From Actinopolyspora erythraea (GTDB lineage Bacteria > Actinomycetota > Actinomycetes > Mycobacteriales > Pseudonocardiaceae), in NCBI RefSeq assembly GCF_002263515.1, contig NZ_CP022752.1:1612001-1676000 (forward strand): DNA of 64,000 bases. The letters run 5' to 3'. A program made the translations under genes and the position numbers. The notes below the pieces were generated by a model. It had not been told where the DNA came from, made no database searches, and saw only the letters and a program-made list of their open reading frames with translations. This document shows, piece by piece, positions 34,487-43,173 of the stretch. Numbering within the stretch: the stretch's first letter is position 1; each line of letters opens with the position of its first letter.

Positions 34487-35488
34487 TCAGCCGGAGTCGA
34501 TCTCGGCCAGCAGGCGCTCACGCCGTTCCGGTGCGAGGAACGACGCCGCCACCGAATTGCGCGCGAACTCCCGCAGCGCCTCCGCGCCGAATCCCAGCTC
34601 CCGCTCGATCGCCCGGAAGTTGTCACCCGCGTAGCCGCCGAAGTAGCTCGGATCGTCCGAGTTGATCGTGGTGACAACGCCCGCGTCGACGAGGCGGGGC
34701 AGCGGGTGCTGCCCGAGGTCGTCCACCCCGCGCAGCCGTACGTTCGACAGCGGGCACACCGTCAGCGGGACGCGGTCGCGTGCCAGCCGTTTGACCAGTT
34801 CGGGATCGTCGACGGCCCGAACACCGTGGTCGACCCGATCCACGCCCAGCACGTCCAGCGCCTGCCAGACGTAGTCCGCGGGCCCCTCCTCACCGGCGTG
34901 GGCCACCAGCCGGAGCCCCGCCCGTCGGGCCCGGGAGAACACCTCCGCGAAGTCTCCCGGCGGATGCCCCAGTTCGGCGGAGTCGAGGCCGATGCCGATT
35001 ATGCGCTGCCGGTGCTCCAGCAGCTCGTCGAGCATCCGGGAGGCCTCCGCGCTGCCGCGGTCGCGCAGGAAGCAGGCGATCAGGGCGGTGCTGACTCCGA
35101 AGCGCTCCTCGCTGGTCGACAACGAGGCCTCCAGCCCGTCGAGCACCGTCTCCAGCGCGACTCCGCGAGTGGTGTGTGCCTGCGGGTCGAAGAAGATCTC
35201 GGCGTGACGGACCCCTTGGGCGGCCGCCCTGGTGAGATAGCTGTCCGCCAGCGCGGTGAAGTCCTCGGCGCGGTGCAGCACGTTCATCCCGGTGTAGTAG
35301 AGGTCCAGGAACGACTGCAGATCACTGAACTCGTACCTGCCACGCAGCTCCTCGACCCCCGCGTACGGCAGGGTGACGCCGTTGCGCTCGGCGCGCGCGA
35401 ACGTCAGTTCCGGCTCCAGTGCTCCTTCGATGTGGATGTGCAGCTCGGTTTTGGGCACTGTCAGTGCCGTGGACGTTTCCGCGGTCAC
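34487..35488 (-). CDS. Adenine/adenosine deaminase family hydrolase
   Basis: A 333-residue zinc-dependent TIM-barrel deaminase of purine salvage. Zinc ligands and catalytic residues are seen in E-L-H-I-H-I-E-G-A-L, H-A-G-E-E-G-P, D-H-G-V-R-A and N-S-D-D-P-S-Y-F-G-G-Y. The stretch G-L-D-S-A-E-L-G-H-P-P resembles bacterial adenine deaminases of this family (Pseudomonas PA0148 type) more than classic adenosine deaminase, so adenine is the likelier substrate; assignment between the two is uncertain. It is monocistronic. Confidence 0.85.
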   Translation of the reverse strand: MTAETSTALTVPKTELHIHIEGALEPELTFARAERNGVTLPYAGVEELRGRYEFSDLQSFLDLYYTGMNVLHRAEDFTALADSYLTRAAAQGVRHAEIFFDPQAHTTRGVALETVLDGLEASLSTSEERFGVSTALIACFLRDRGSAEASRMLDELLEHRQRIIGIGLDSAELGHPPGDFAEVFSRARRAGLRLVAHAGEEGPADYVWQALDVLGVDRVDHGVRAVDDPELVKRLARDRVPLTVCPLSNVRLRGVDDLGQHPLPRLVDAGVVTTINSDDPSYFGGYAGDNFRAIERELGFGAEALREFARNSVAASFLAPERRERLLAEIDSG

Positions 35489-35628
35489 CGCGTCTCCTTC
35501 CTGTGCCGGTGGACGGAGCCAGCAACTCTAACCGCTCCGCGCCCCACGGCTCGCCGTAACGTGGTGCCCGCTACTTCCGCTCCTCACGAGCCGCCGGGAT
35601 CACGCGGGGGTGTGATAGGTACTGGGGA

Positions 35629-36105
35629 GTGAACCTGCAGCCCCTCGCCACCGCGGTGCAACGCGCTTACACGGCCGACCTCGCGCCGGAGGACTTCTAC
35701 CGTATGCTGCGGCTGCGGGTGGACGTCTTCGTCGTGGAACAGCGCTGTCCCTACCCTGAGCTGGACGGTCGTGACCTCGAAGGATCCACTCGGCACTTCT
35801 GGATCGACTCCGCCGACGACGGGGTGCTCGGATACCTGCGGTTGCTCGAGGAGCCCGACGGCTCCTACCGGATCGGCCGGGTGTGCACCGCTCCTTCGGG
35901 CCGGGGACTGGGACTCGGCAAGAAGCTGATGCGTGCCGCCGTGGCCGAGGTGCGCAAGTCGTACGCGGTGCTTTCGGCCCAGACCTACGCCCTCGACTTC
36001 TACCGCTCGTTCGGGTTCGTCGAGTGCGGTGAGCCCTACGAGGAGGACGGGATACCGCACATCGACATGTGCCGGGACCCGACAGTGACGGGAGTAACGC
36101 GATAG
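35629..36105 (+). CDS. ElaA-type GNAT N-acetyltransferase
   Basis: A 158-residue acetyltransferase. The N-terminal L-R-L-R-V-D-V-F-V-V-E-Q-R-C-P-Y-P-E-L-D-G segment defines the ElaA subgroup; the acetyl-CoA loop reads R-V-C-T-A-P-S-G-R-G-L-G-L-G. It starts at GTG 35629, right after GGGGA. The substrate is unknown. It precedes the first cobalamin riboswitch on the same strand without functional link. Confidence 0.87.
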   Translation: MNLQPLATAVQRAYTADLAPEDFYRMLRLRVDVFVVEQRCPYPELDGRDLEGSTRHFWIDSADDGVLGYLRLLEEPDGSYRIGRVCTAPSGRGLGLGKKLMRAAVAEVRKSYAVLSAQTYALDFYRSFGFVECGEPYEEDGIPHIDMCRDPTVTGVTR

Positions 36106-36157
36106 GGCACGACGTTTGGTGGCCGCAAGGGCTTCTGCGAGGATGCGACGTGGTCCG

Positions 36158-36305
36158 AGCGAGCGACGGTGAGGAAGCCGGTGTGAATCCGGCACGGTCG
36201 GCGCCACTGTGACCGGGGAGCGTTCTTCCCGCGAGACTGGTCACCGGAGGTATCCGGGAAGGCCGGAAGAACGCCGTGATCCGGGAGTCAGGACACTGCC
36301 GTCGC
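36158..36305 (+). ncRNA. Adenosylcobalamin riboswitch (upstream of chelatase subunit)
   Basis: The conserved core is clear: GAAGCCGGTGTGAATCCGGC (36173-36192 region), the central GCCACTG (36203-36209) followed by TGACCGGGGAG, and the B12 box GAGTCAGGACACTGCC (36285-36300). It ends about 50 bases before the ATG at 36355, so AdoCbl binding probably masks the ribosome-binding site AAGGAA. It should lower expression of the chelatase-cobO-cobB genes when cobalamin is sufficient. Confidence 0.92.
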
Positions 36306-36354
36306 CGCGTTCCGCAACCAGGGGCGTCCGAGACCCTAGGAAGGAATACCAGCG

Positions 36355-38559
36355 ATGACCGCTGCCACGTCGGCACCGTCCACCGTGCGTTACCCGTTCT
36401 CCGCGGTTGTCGGGCACGACGATCTGCGACTGGGGCTGCTGCTCAACGCGGTGTACCCGCGTATCGGCGGGGTGCTGGTACGAGGGGAGAAGGGGACCGC
36501 GAAGTCGACCATCGTGCGCGCGCTCGCGGCCCTGCTGCCCGCGCTCGACGTCGTCGAGAACTGCCGGTTCGGTTGCGACCCGGCCGAGCCCGACCTGGAC
36601 TGCCCCGACGGGCCGCACGACGAGACCTCCGGCGGTGTCCGCCGGCCCGCTCAGCTCGTCGAACTACCGGTGGGTGCCTCGGAGGACCGCCTGGTCGGTT
36701 CCCTGGACGTCGAACGCGCGTTGACCGAGGGAGTGCGCGCGTACCAGCCGGGACTGCTCGCCGCCGCGAACCGTGGCGTGCTCTACGTGGACGAGGTCAA
36801 CCTGCTGCACGACCACCTCGTCGACCTGCTGCTCGACGCCGCCGCCATGGGGCGTTCGCACGTGGAGCGCGAGGGCGTATCGCTGTCGCACGCCTCCTCC
36901 TTCCTGCTGGTCGGCACCATGAACCCCGAGGAGGGGGAGCTGCGTCCCCAGCTGTTGGACCGTTTCGGGCTGACCGTTCAGGTCGAGGCCTCGCGCGAGG
37001 TCGACACGCGCACCGAGGTCGTACGCCGTCGGCTGCGGTTCGAGGCCGATCCGGTCGGGTTCGCCAAGGAGTGGGCCGAGGAGGACGCCGAACTCGCGCG
37101 ACGTATCGCCGAGGCCCGTTCCCGGGTCGAGTCCGTCCGGTTGCCCGACTCCGAGGTCCGCCGGATCGCCTCCGTGTGCGCTTCGTTCGAGGTCGACGGG
37201 ATGCGTGCCGATCTGGTGCTGGCTCGCGCCGCGGTGGCCCACGCCGCGTGGCGCGGCGTGGAGGCCGTAGCCGCGCCGGACGTGGAGGCGGCCGCCAGGC
37301 TGGCCCTGCCGCACCGGCGGCGACGGGACCCGTTCGACGAGCCCGGGATGGACGAGCAGCAGCTGCAGCAAGCGTTGGCCGACGCCGAGGGGGAGGCCGA
37401 GCAGCGGGATTCCGAGGTGGATGCCGCTCCCTCCGGTTCGGACGGTGCTTCCGAGCCGGACGGCTCCGAGGAGGGACCGGACGAGGGGGGACCGGACGAC
37501 GAGGGCCCCGATGACGGTGGTCCCGGTGGCGGTGGCTCCGGAGGGCCGGACGATCAGCAGGGCCCCGACAGCGGTCCAGCCGGTGGTGCGAACGAGCCGC
37601 CTTCCGCCGAGGGCGCCACGGACGACAACGCGCACAACGGTTCGAACCGTCCGGACGAGAACCGCTCCGACGACTCCGGCCGGGCACCGCGGGAGCGGAC
37701 CTCCGAGGCCTCCGAGTCCACCTTCCGGGCACGTCTGCTTGAGATCCCCGGCCTGGGGGAGGGAGCACCGGGACGGCGTTCGCGCTCGCGTTCCCGCACC
37801 GGTCAGGTGGTCCGGCCGTCCGCGGTGGACGGACACGGTGTTCATCTTCCCGCCACGCTGCTCGCCGCGGCACCGCACCAGCGTTCCCGGGGACGTTCCG
37901 GTCCCGGCCTGCGGCTGCACGCCACCGACCTCCGCCACTCCGTGCGTGAGGGCAGGGAGGGCAACCTGGTGCTCTTCGCGGTGGACGCCTCGGGCTCGAT
38001 GGCGGCGCGCGAGCGGATGTCGGCGGTCAGCGGCGCGGTCATCGCGCTGTTGCGCGATGCCTACCAACGGCGGGACAAGGTGGGGGTGGTGACCTTCCGG
38101 GGCTCGGACGGCGAGATCGCGCTGCCGCCGACTTCCTCGGTGGAAACCGCTGCCACGCGGATGCGCAGGCTCAGCACCGGAGGGAAGACACCGCTGGCGG
38201 GTGGACTCCTCACCGCCCGCAAAGTGATCCGCACCGAGCGGATGCGCGATCCCCACCGCCGTCCGTTGCTGGTCGTGCTCACCGACGGCAAGGCCACGGT
38301 GGGGGTCGACTCCGAGGGCGGTGCCGCCACGAGGGGGCGCCGGGCGGTCGACGACGCGATGCGTTCGGCCGCGCTGCTCAACGAGATGGGCGTGTCCTCC
38401 GTCGTCGTCGACTGCGAGAACGGGCCGGTCCGACTCGGATTGGCAGACCGGTTGGCGTACGTGCTGGGGGCTCCCAACCTTCGGCTGGAGGAACTGTCCG
38501 CCGACAACGTAGCCGGAGTCGTGCGTGCCGCGCGGGGAGCGGGTGCGGCGGTCGGATGA
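36355..38559 (+). CDS. Magnesium-chelatase-like ChlI/ChlD fusion; probable cobaltochelatase AAA+/VWA subunit
   Basis: A 734-residue AAA+ ATPase expected to work with CobN in inserting cobalt into hydrogenobyrinic acid a,c-diamide. Walker [10 protein letters not shown] is at 44-52 and Walker B L-Y-V-D-E-V at 143-148, with a sensor-like G-T-M-N-P-E-E-G. A linker of about 120 residues (335-455) is very rich in Asp, Glu, Gly and Pro. The C-terminal von Willebrand A domain has the MIDAS motif D-A-S-G-S at 544-548. It replaces the separate CobS and CobT of proteobacteria. An AdoCbl riboswitch precedes it; cobO and cobB follow. Confidence 0.9.
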   Translation: MTAATSAPSTVRYPFSAVVGHDDLRLGLLLNAVYPRIGGVLVRGEKGTAKSTIVRALAALLPALDVVENCRFGCDPAEPDLDCPDGPHDETSGGVRRPAQLVELPVGASEDRLVGSLDVERALTEGVRAYQPGLLAAANRGVLYVDEVNLLHDHLVDLLLDAAAMGRSHVEREGVSLSHASSFLLVGTMNPEEGELRPQLLDRFGLTVQVEASREVDTRTEVVRRRLRFEADPVGFAKEWAEEDAELARRIAEARSRVESVRLPDSEVRRIASVCASFEVDGMRADLVLARAAVAHAAWRGVEAVAAPDVEAAARLALPHRRRRDPFDEPGMDEQQLQQALADAEGEAEQRDSEVDAAPSGSDGASEPDGSEEGPDEGGPDDEGPDDGGPGGGGSGGPDDQQGPDSGPAGGANEPPSAEGATDDNAHNGSNRPDENRSDDSGRAPRERTSEASESTFRARLLEIPGLGEGAPGRRSRSRSRTGQVVRPSAVDGHGVHLPATLLAAAPHQRSRGRSGPGLRLHATDLRHSVREGREGNLVLFAVDASGSMAARERMSAVSGAVIALLRDAYQRRDKVGVVTFRGSDGEIALPPTSSVETAATRMRRLSTGGKTPLAGGLLTARKVIRTERMRDPHRRPLLVVLTDGKATVGVDSEGGAATRGRRAVDDAMRSAALLNEMGVSSVVVDCENGPVRLGLADRLAYVLGAPNLRLEELSADNVAGVVRAARGAGAAVG

Positions 38560-38888
38560 AACCGACTACCGGAGCGCACCACTGGCTACGCACGAGGGAT
38601 GTTTGCTGATACAATGCGCGGTGTCCACCTGACCCCCAGGGGTGGACCACAGCGCCCTCGCGCTCCCGGTACCCCCAGGCCGGTTGAGTGCGAGGGCGTC
38701 TTCTCGTCGAGCCATCTCGGGAGGTGCCCTCCCGGAATTCCGTGCCGCGAAGGCGACCCGGAGAGCGGTGTGCCGTCGAGGCACGAGCGGTCGCGCGGTC
38801 GCCGAAGTCCACTCCTAGGTTCCCGGAACCCGGTATCCACGCCGGGATCGCGGACCGGAACAACCATCGTCGCTTTGGAGATGTCGCT
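38560..38888 (+). promoter_or_regulatory. Structured leader with promoter upstream of cobO
   Basis: 329 bases. A -10-like TACAAT (38610-38615) is followed by hairpin 1 (GTCCACC 38623-38629 with GGTGGAC 38641-38647) and hairpin 2 (CGCCCTCGC 38653-38661 with GCGAGGGCG 38690-38698), the latter followed by TCTTCTCGT. Both loops contain ACCCCCAGG (38632-38640 and 38671-38679). No cobalamin core (GCCACTG) is present. The arrangement looks like an attenuator of unknown ligand, or a small RNA gene. Confidence 0.45.
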
Positions 38889-39503
38889 ATGCCACAGGGA
38901 AAACCGAGTTCCGTACCCGACGACGGCCTGACCACCAGGCAACGTCGGAACCGCCCCCTGCTCGCGGTGCACACCGGTGACATGAAGGGCAAGTCCACCT
39001 CCGCCTTCGGGATGGCGTTGCGGGGCTGGAACCAGGGCTGGTCCATCGGGGTGTTCCAGTTCGTCAAGTCGGCCAAGTGGCGGGTCGGCGAGGAGTCGGC
39101 CTTCCGGGCGCTGGGCAGGTTGCACGAGGAGACCGGTGAGGGCGGCCCCGTCGAGTGGCACAAGATGGGCGAGGGGTGGTCCTGGACCCGCAAGCGCTCC
39201 ACCGAGCAGGACCACGCCGAGGCCGCCCTGGAGGGGTGGCGTGAGATCGCCCGCCGGATCGAGCGGGAGCAGCACGACCTCTACGTGCTCGACGAGTTCA
39301 CCTACCCGCTGCACTGGGGCTGGGTCGACGTGGCCGAGGTGGTGGACACGCTGCGGCGACGTCCGGGTTTCCAGCACGTGGTGATCACCGGTCGCCGTGC
39401 TCCGCAACAGTTGGTCGACGCCGCCGACCTGGCCATGGAGACCGGCAAGCTCAAGCACCCGATGGACGCCGGGCAGAAGGGGCAGAAGGGAATCGAGTGG
39501 TGA
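38889..39503 (+). CDS. cobO: Cob(I)yrinic acid a,c-diamide adenosyltransferase
   Basis: Transfers the 5'-deoxyadenosyl group of ATP to the cobalt of cob(I)yrinic acid a,c-diamide. It has 204 residues with P-loop T-G-D-M-K-G-K-S-T at 29-37, the CobA/CobO family segments F-Q-F-V-K-S-A-K-W and L-D-E-F-T-Y-P-L-H-W-G-W, and the terminal H-P-x-D-A-G-Q-K-G-Q-K-G-I-E-W. ATG 38889 is used; upstream in-frame codons lie in the structured leader. The stop overlaps the start of cobB. Confidence 0.95.
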   Translation: MPQGKPSSVPDDGLTTRQRRNRPLLAVHTGDMKGKSTSAFGMALRGWNQGWSIGVFQFVKSAKWRVGEESAFRALGRLHEETGEGGPVEWHKMGEGWSWTRKRSTEQDHAEAALEGWREIARRIEREQHDLYVLDEFTYPLHWGWVDVAEVVDTLRRRPGFQHVVITGRRAPQQLVDAADLAMETGKLKHPMDAGQKGQKGIEW

Positions 39504-40897
39504 GCCACTCCGTCGCGGCGACGAGCGAGTCCCGGCCACGCGTGGTGGTCGCGGCCCCGGCTTCCGGGCACGGCAAGACCACCGTGGCGACCGGGTTGCT
39601 GGCCGCACTGCGGAGGCGGTTCGGCAGGGTGGCCGGCTTCAAGGTCGGCCCCGACTACATCGATCCCGGATACCACGCCGTCGCCACGGGAGCACCGGGC
39701 CGCAACCTCGACCCCGTGCTCGTGGGAGAGGGGCTGGTCGCACCGCTGTTCGCCCACGGCGCCGAGGGGGTCGACCTCTCCGTGGTGGAAGGCGTCATGG
39801 GGTTGTTCGACGGTCGGCTCGGCACCGCCGACGAGGTACCGCCGTACGGTTCGACGGCGCACGTCGCCGCGCTGCTGGAGGCGCCGGTGGTGCTCGTGGT
39901 GGACGCCAGGGGGCAGAGCCAGAGCGTCGCCGCGTTGCTGCACGGGTTCCGCGCCTTCCAGCCGGGGCTGCGGCTGGGCGGAGTGATCTTCAACCGGGTC
40001 GGTTCGGCGCGGCACGAGCGGGTGCTGCGGGATGCGGCGCGCTCCGTGGGGGTCAACGTGCTCGGTGTGCTCGGGCGTGCCGACGAGTTGCACGTGCCCT
40101 CGCGGCACCTGGGGCTCGTCACGGCTGCCGAGCACGGTACCCAGGCCACCGACGCCGTGTCCGCCATGGCGGACGTGGTGGCTTCGGGAGTGGACCTCGA
40201 CGAGGTGGCCGCACTCGCCGCCTCGGCTCCAGACCTCCCCGCCGAACCGTGGTCTCCCGAGGTCTCGCTCGGTGACCCGGTGCTCCGCGGTGACCGGTCG
40301 CCCCGGATAGCGATGGCGGGAGGACCGGCGTTCACCTTCGGTTACACCGAACACGTCGAACTGCTGCGCGCGGCGGGCGCGGAGGTCACCGTGGTGGACC
40401 CGTTGCGGGCCGAACGGCTGCCCGCCGGGACTTCGGGGCTGGTGCTGCCCGGTGGTTTTCCGGAGCAGTACGTCGCCGAATTGTCCGCCAACGAGGGCCT
40501 GCGCCGTGACATCTCCGAGCGAGTCGGTGAAGGTCTGCCGGTGCACGCCGAGTGCGCGGGTCTGCTGTACCTGGCGCGGAACCTGGACGGTCATCCGTTG
40601 TGCGGGGTGCTGGACGTCGAGGCGCGGATGTCGCCCCGGCTCACGCTCGGGTACCGCGAGGCGGTGGCGGCCAGCGACTCGGTGCTCTTCCGGGAGGGGA
40701 GCCGGGTCGCCGGGCACGAGTTCCACCGCACCGTGCTCACGCCGGGTGCGGGGGAGAAACCGGCCTGGTACTGGCGTGACGGGGGTGTGGTGACCGAGGG
40801 GTTCGTGCGCGGCGGGCTGCACGCCTCCTACCTGCACACCCATCCCGCCGCGAGCCCGGACGCGGTCGCGCGTTTCGTGCGGGAGTGCGCCGGCTGA
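39500..40897 (+). CDS. cobB: Hydrogenobyrinic/cobyrinic acid a,c-diamide synthase
   Basis: Glutamine- and ATP-dependent amidation of the a and c side chains of the corrin ring. 465 residues: N-terminal ATPase domain with A-S-G-H-G-K-T-T (21-28) and K-V-G-P-D-Y-I-D-P-G-Y, then a class I glutamine amidotransferase domain with Cys352 in H-A-E-C-A-G-L and the C-terminal H-A-S-Y-L-H-T-H. GTG 39500 overlaps the cobO stop (GTGA); GTG 39497 is also in frame. Part of the chelatase-cobO-cobB group. Confidence 0.95.
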   Translation: MSHSVAATSESRPRVVVAAPASGHGKTTVATGLLAALRRRFGRVAGFKVGPDYIDPGYHAVATGAPGRNLDPVLVGEGLVAPLFAHGAEGVDLSVVEGVMGLFDGRLGTADEVPPYGSTAHVAALLEAPVVLVVDARGQSQSVAALLHGFRAFQPGLRLGGVIFNRVGSARHERVLRDAARSVGVNVLGVLGRADELHVPSRHLGLVTAAEHGTQATDAVSAMADVVASGVDLDEVAALAASAPDLPAEPWSPEVSLGDPVLRGDRSPRIAMAGGPAFTFGYTEHVELLRAAGAEVTVVDPLRAERLPAGTSGLVLPGGFPEQYVAELSANEGLRRDISERVGEGLPVHAECAGLLYLARNLDGHPLCGVLDVEARMSPRLTLGYREAVAASDSVLFREGSRVAGHEFHRTVLTPGAGEKPAWYWRDGGVVTEGFVRGGLHASYLHTHPAASPDAVARFVRECAG

Positions 40898-41379
40898 GAC
40901 CGCGCTCGTCGAGTCCCTCCCGGAGTCGAGTACGTCGCCGAATCGGGGTAATTCCCGGTTCGCGGCCGCGCCCACCGTGCGCTCGCACGGGGCGAGAGCG
41001 GTTCTCCTCGGCGGTACGGGGTCCGCCCGTTCCGCGTTTCCCGCCCGGAATTCCCGGAAACGCGCCCGCTCGCGATCCACGGCGGATGCTCGGTTCCCCG
41101 CCGCGCGGCGTTGTCGGGGAGTTGGTGCGCTCCGCGCCGTCGTCACCCTCGCGATACGGTCGATCAGTGCGCGTCGTGGTTTCCGTGGTGGCGTCGATGA
41201 TCGAAGCGCGGTGTTTCGAAAGCGCGTGAATCCCGTCTCCACTCCGGACGGGGACAGTACGAGGCCGCGTGAACGTCCGTTGTGCCGCCGGTGCGCGGCC
41301 GTGAGCGGGCACGGCGCGTGTCGGTTGTCCGCAGTGGTAATACTTGCACCGCGTGAGGCGCGGAGAGGAGAACGATCGC
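40898..41379. other. Intergenic region after cobB
   Basis: 482 bases with no supportable gene. A possible terminator pairs GCGTTTCC (41034-41041) with GGAAACGC (41056-41063). A TAATAC box at 41338-41343 may be the -10 of the next operon; AGAGGAG at 41364-41370 is its ribosome-binding site. No cobalamin riboswitch is visible. Confidence 0.4.
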
Positions 41380-43017
41380 ATGACTTCGGGAACACGTACC
41401 GGTCTGATCTCGTTCGTGGGGGCGGGCCCCGGTGCGGCGGATCTGATGACGCTGCGTGCCGCGCGGCGGATCTCCGAGGCGGACATCGTTCTCTGGTCTC
41501 CGAGCGTGGTTTCCCCGGAGTGCGTGCGGGAACACGCACGGGCCGACGCCGAACTGGTCGACACGGGCTCGGTCGACCAGCGCGAGGTTCATGAGATCTA
41601 CCGCAGGGCGGAGCGGGAACGGTTGCGGGTGGCGCGGCTGCACGCCGGTGACTCCGCCGTATGGAGCTCGGTCCAGCAGCAGTACGACTTCTGCGCGCGA
41701 ATGGAGCTGGAGGTGGAGATCGTCCCCGGCGTCTCGGGCCACACCGCGGCGGCCGCGTCGGTCGGCAAGGAACTCACCGGCACCGAGCACGCCCGTCCCG
41801 TCATGGTGACCAAACTCGACGGTGACTCCACCGAGGTGCCCGATGCCGCGAAAGTGCGCGAGTTCGCCGAGCACGGTATGACGATGGCGCTGTCGGTCTC
41901 GGCGGCGCGCACCGGACAGCTCGTGGAGCGGCTGCGCGCGGCCGGTCACGCGGACGACGTTCCCGTCGTGGTCGCCTACAAGGTCACCTGCTCCGACGAG
42001 CTCGTGCTGCGCACCACGCTCGGTGAGCTGGAAGGGGTCGTCAAGGGACACAAGCTCTGGCGCCAGACCCTCTTCCTGGTGGGGGACGTGCTGCGGTCGA
42101 CCGCCCCGCGTTCCCGCTCCTACGCGTCCGCCCGGAGCCGGGGTGGCGCCACTTCCGGAGGGCGTTACGCGGACCCGTCACCGGGATGGCGCGGAAGCGC
42201 CGGAAGCCGGTACTCCGCCGGGCGCGGAACGGGGAGCGGGGCGAGCTCCAGGCGTGGTTCGGAGGATTCCTCGCACGAGGGTGACGGGCCACTGCCGCAA
42301 CCGCGCTCGGACGAGCAGCGCGGTGGTGCCCGCGCCGACGCGGACGTCGCCTGGTGGGCGGTGCGGGACTGGCAGCAGAACGCGCGGGACACCGTCCGGC
42401 CCGCCGGTCGCGGTGGTGCGGTCCGGCAGCCGGTCGTTGCCGAACCGCAGTCCCCCGACCTGTTCACCGTCTCGGACGAAGCCGAAGCAAGCGGCTCCGA
42501 CACCGCCCTGGTCGAGGGGGACACGGGTGGTGACCTTTCCCCCTCAGGGGAGTACGTCGCTGAGTCCGGAGCGGACGGTGCCGCCGAGACGACGGAGTCC
42601 GTCGAACGCGCCTCCTCCGGCGAGGCTTCCCCGGAGGAGGTGACCCGTACGGCATCCCCCGGGAGCGAACGTCCCGCCGAGCGGGAGGGCGAACCGTCGG
42701 ATGTGGGGGAGGCGACCGACGAGCTCGCCACCGATCGTCCCGCTGTCGAGGAGGCGGTCGCTGAGACGTCCGCACAGTCCGGGATCTCGACGGCGTCGGC
42801 CGAGAACGGTTCCTCGACGTCGGGGGCCAAGAGCGGTTCCCGCTCCGGCACTTCGGCGAAGTCGGGCTCCCGGAGTGCGTCGGGCAAGACCGGTGGCGGC
42901 AGGACGAGTTCGACGAAGAGCGGCAGCAGGACCAAGTCGCAGCAGAAGAACACCACTTCCGGCGGCAAGGGCGGTTCCTCGAACTCCGCTTCGGGAAAGC
43001 GGCGCACCACCGAGTAG
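41380..43017 (+). CDS. CobM/CbiF-like precorrin-4 methyltransferase with long low-complexity C-terminal extension
   Basis: Residues 1-245 form an SAM-dependent tetrapyrrole methylase close to CobM: S-F-V-G-A-G-P-G-A-A-D-L-M-T-L at the N-terminus, A-R-L-H-A-G-D-S-A-V-W-S, and I-V-P-G-V-S-G. The remaining 300 residues are unique: a Ser/Gly/Arg-rich part, an acidic Glu/Ser-rich part, and a final Ser/Gly/Lys/Thr repeat-like tail with several S-G-S-R-S-G and K-S-G-S-R units. Normal CobM is about 250 residues, and a normal copy exists at 59215, so this is a paralogue. It heads an operon with a second CobL and a CbiG-like fragment. Whether it methylates precorrin-4 is open. Confidence 0.75.
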   Translation: MTSGTRTGLISFVGAGPGAADLMTLRAARRISEADIVLWSPSVVSPECVREHARADAELVDTGSVDQREVHEIYRRAERERLRVARLHAGDSAVWSSVQQQYDFCARMELEVEIVPGVSGHTAAAASVGKELTGTEHARPVMVTKLDGDSTEVPDAAKVREFAEHGMTMALSVSAARTGQLVERLRAAGHADDVPVVVAYKVTCSDELVLRTTLGELEGVVKGHKLWRQTLFLVGDVLRSTAPRSRSYASARSRGGATSGGRYADPSPGWRGSAGSRYSAGRGTGSGASSRRGSEDSSHEGDGPLPQPRSDEQRGGARADADVAWWAVRDWQQNARDTVRPAGRGGAVRQPVVAEPQSPDLFTVSDEAEASGSDTALVEGDTGGDLSPSGEYVAESGADGAAETTESVERASSGEASPEEVTRTASPGSERPAEREGEPSDVGEATDELATDRPAVEEAVAETSAQSGISTASAENGSSTSGAKSGSRSGTSAKSGSRSASGKTGGGRTSSTKSGSRTKSQQKNTTSGGKGGSSNSASGKRRTTE

Positions 43018-43173
43018 TTTCGGCGACCCTCCGGCCCATCGCCCGGCTCCCCGGGGCTCGATCCCATATCGTCGGTGTCGGTTTCCGGGCCGGTCATCGG
43101 GGAGACCGCTGCGACAGCGTGTCGGCCCGCGGCGAGCACGACAGCGGACGGTTAGTTGGACGGAGTGTGTGAC

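Noticed and set aside
36276..37514. 412-residue frame overlapping the chelatase gene in another phase
   Set aside because: Extremely Arg/Gly/Ala-rich, begins inside the cobalamin riboswitch, and fully overlaps a protein with intact Walker and MIDAS motifs.
38614..38931. Small protein encoded in the cobO leader
   Set aside because: The frame is open but has no ribosome-binding site, overlaps strong hairpins and the cobO start, and shows no recognisable domain.
39302..41539. 745-residue antisense frame opposite cobB
   Set aside because: The composition is that of a GC-rich shadow (His/Arg/Gly/Pro) and no domain is recognisable; cobB is unambiguous on the other strand.
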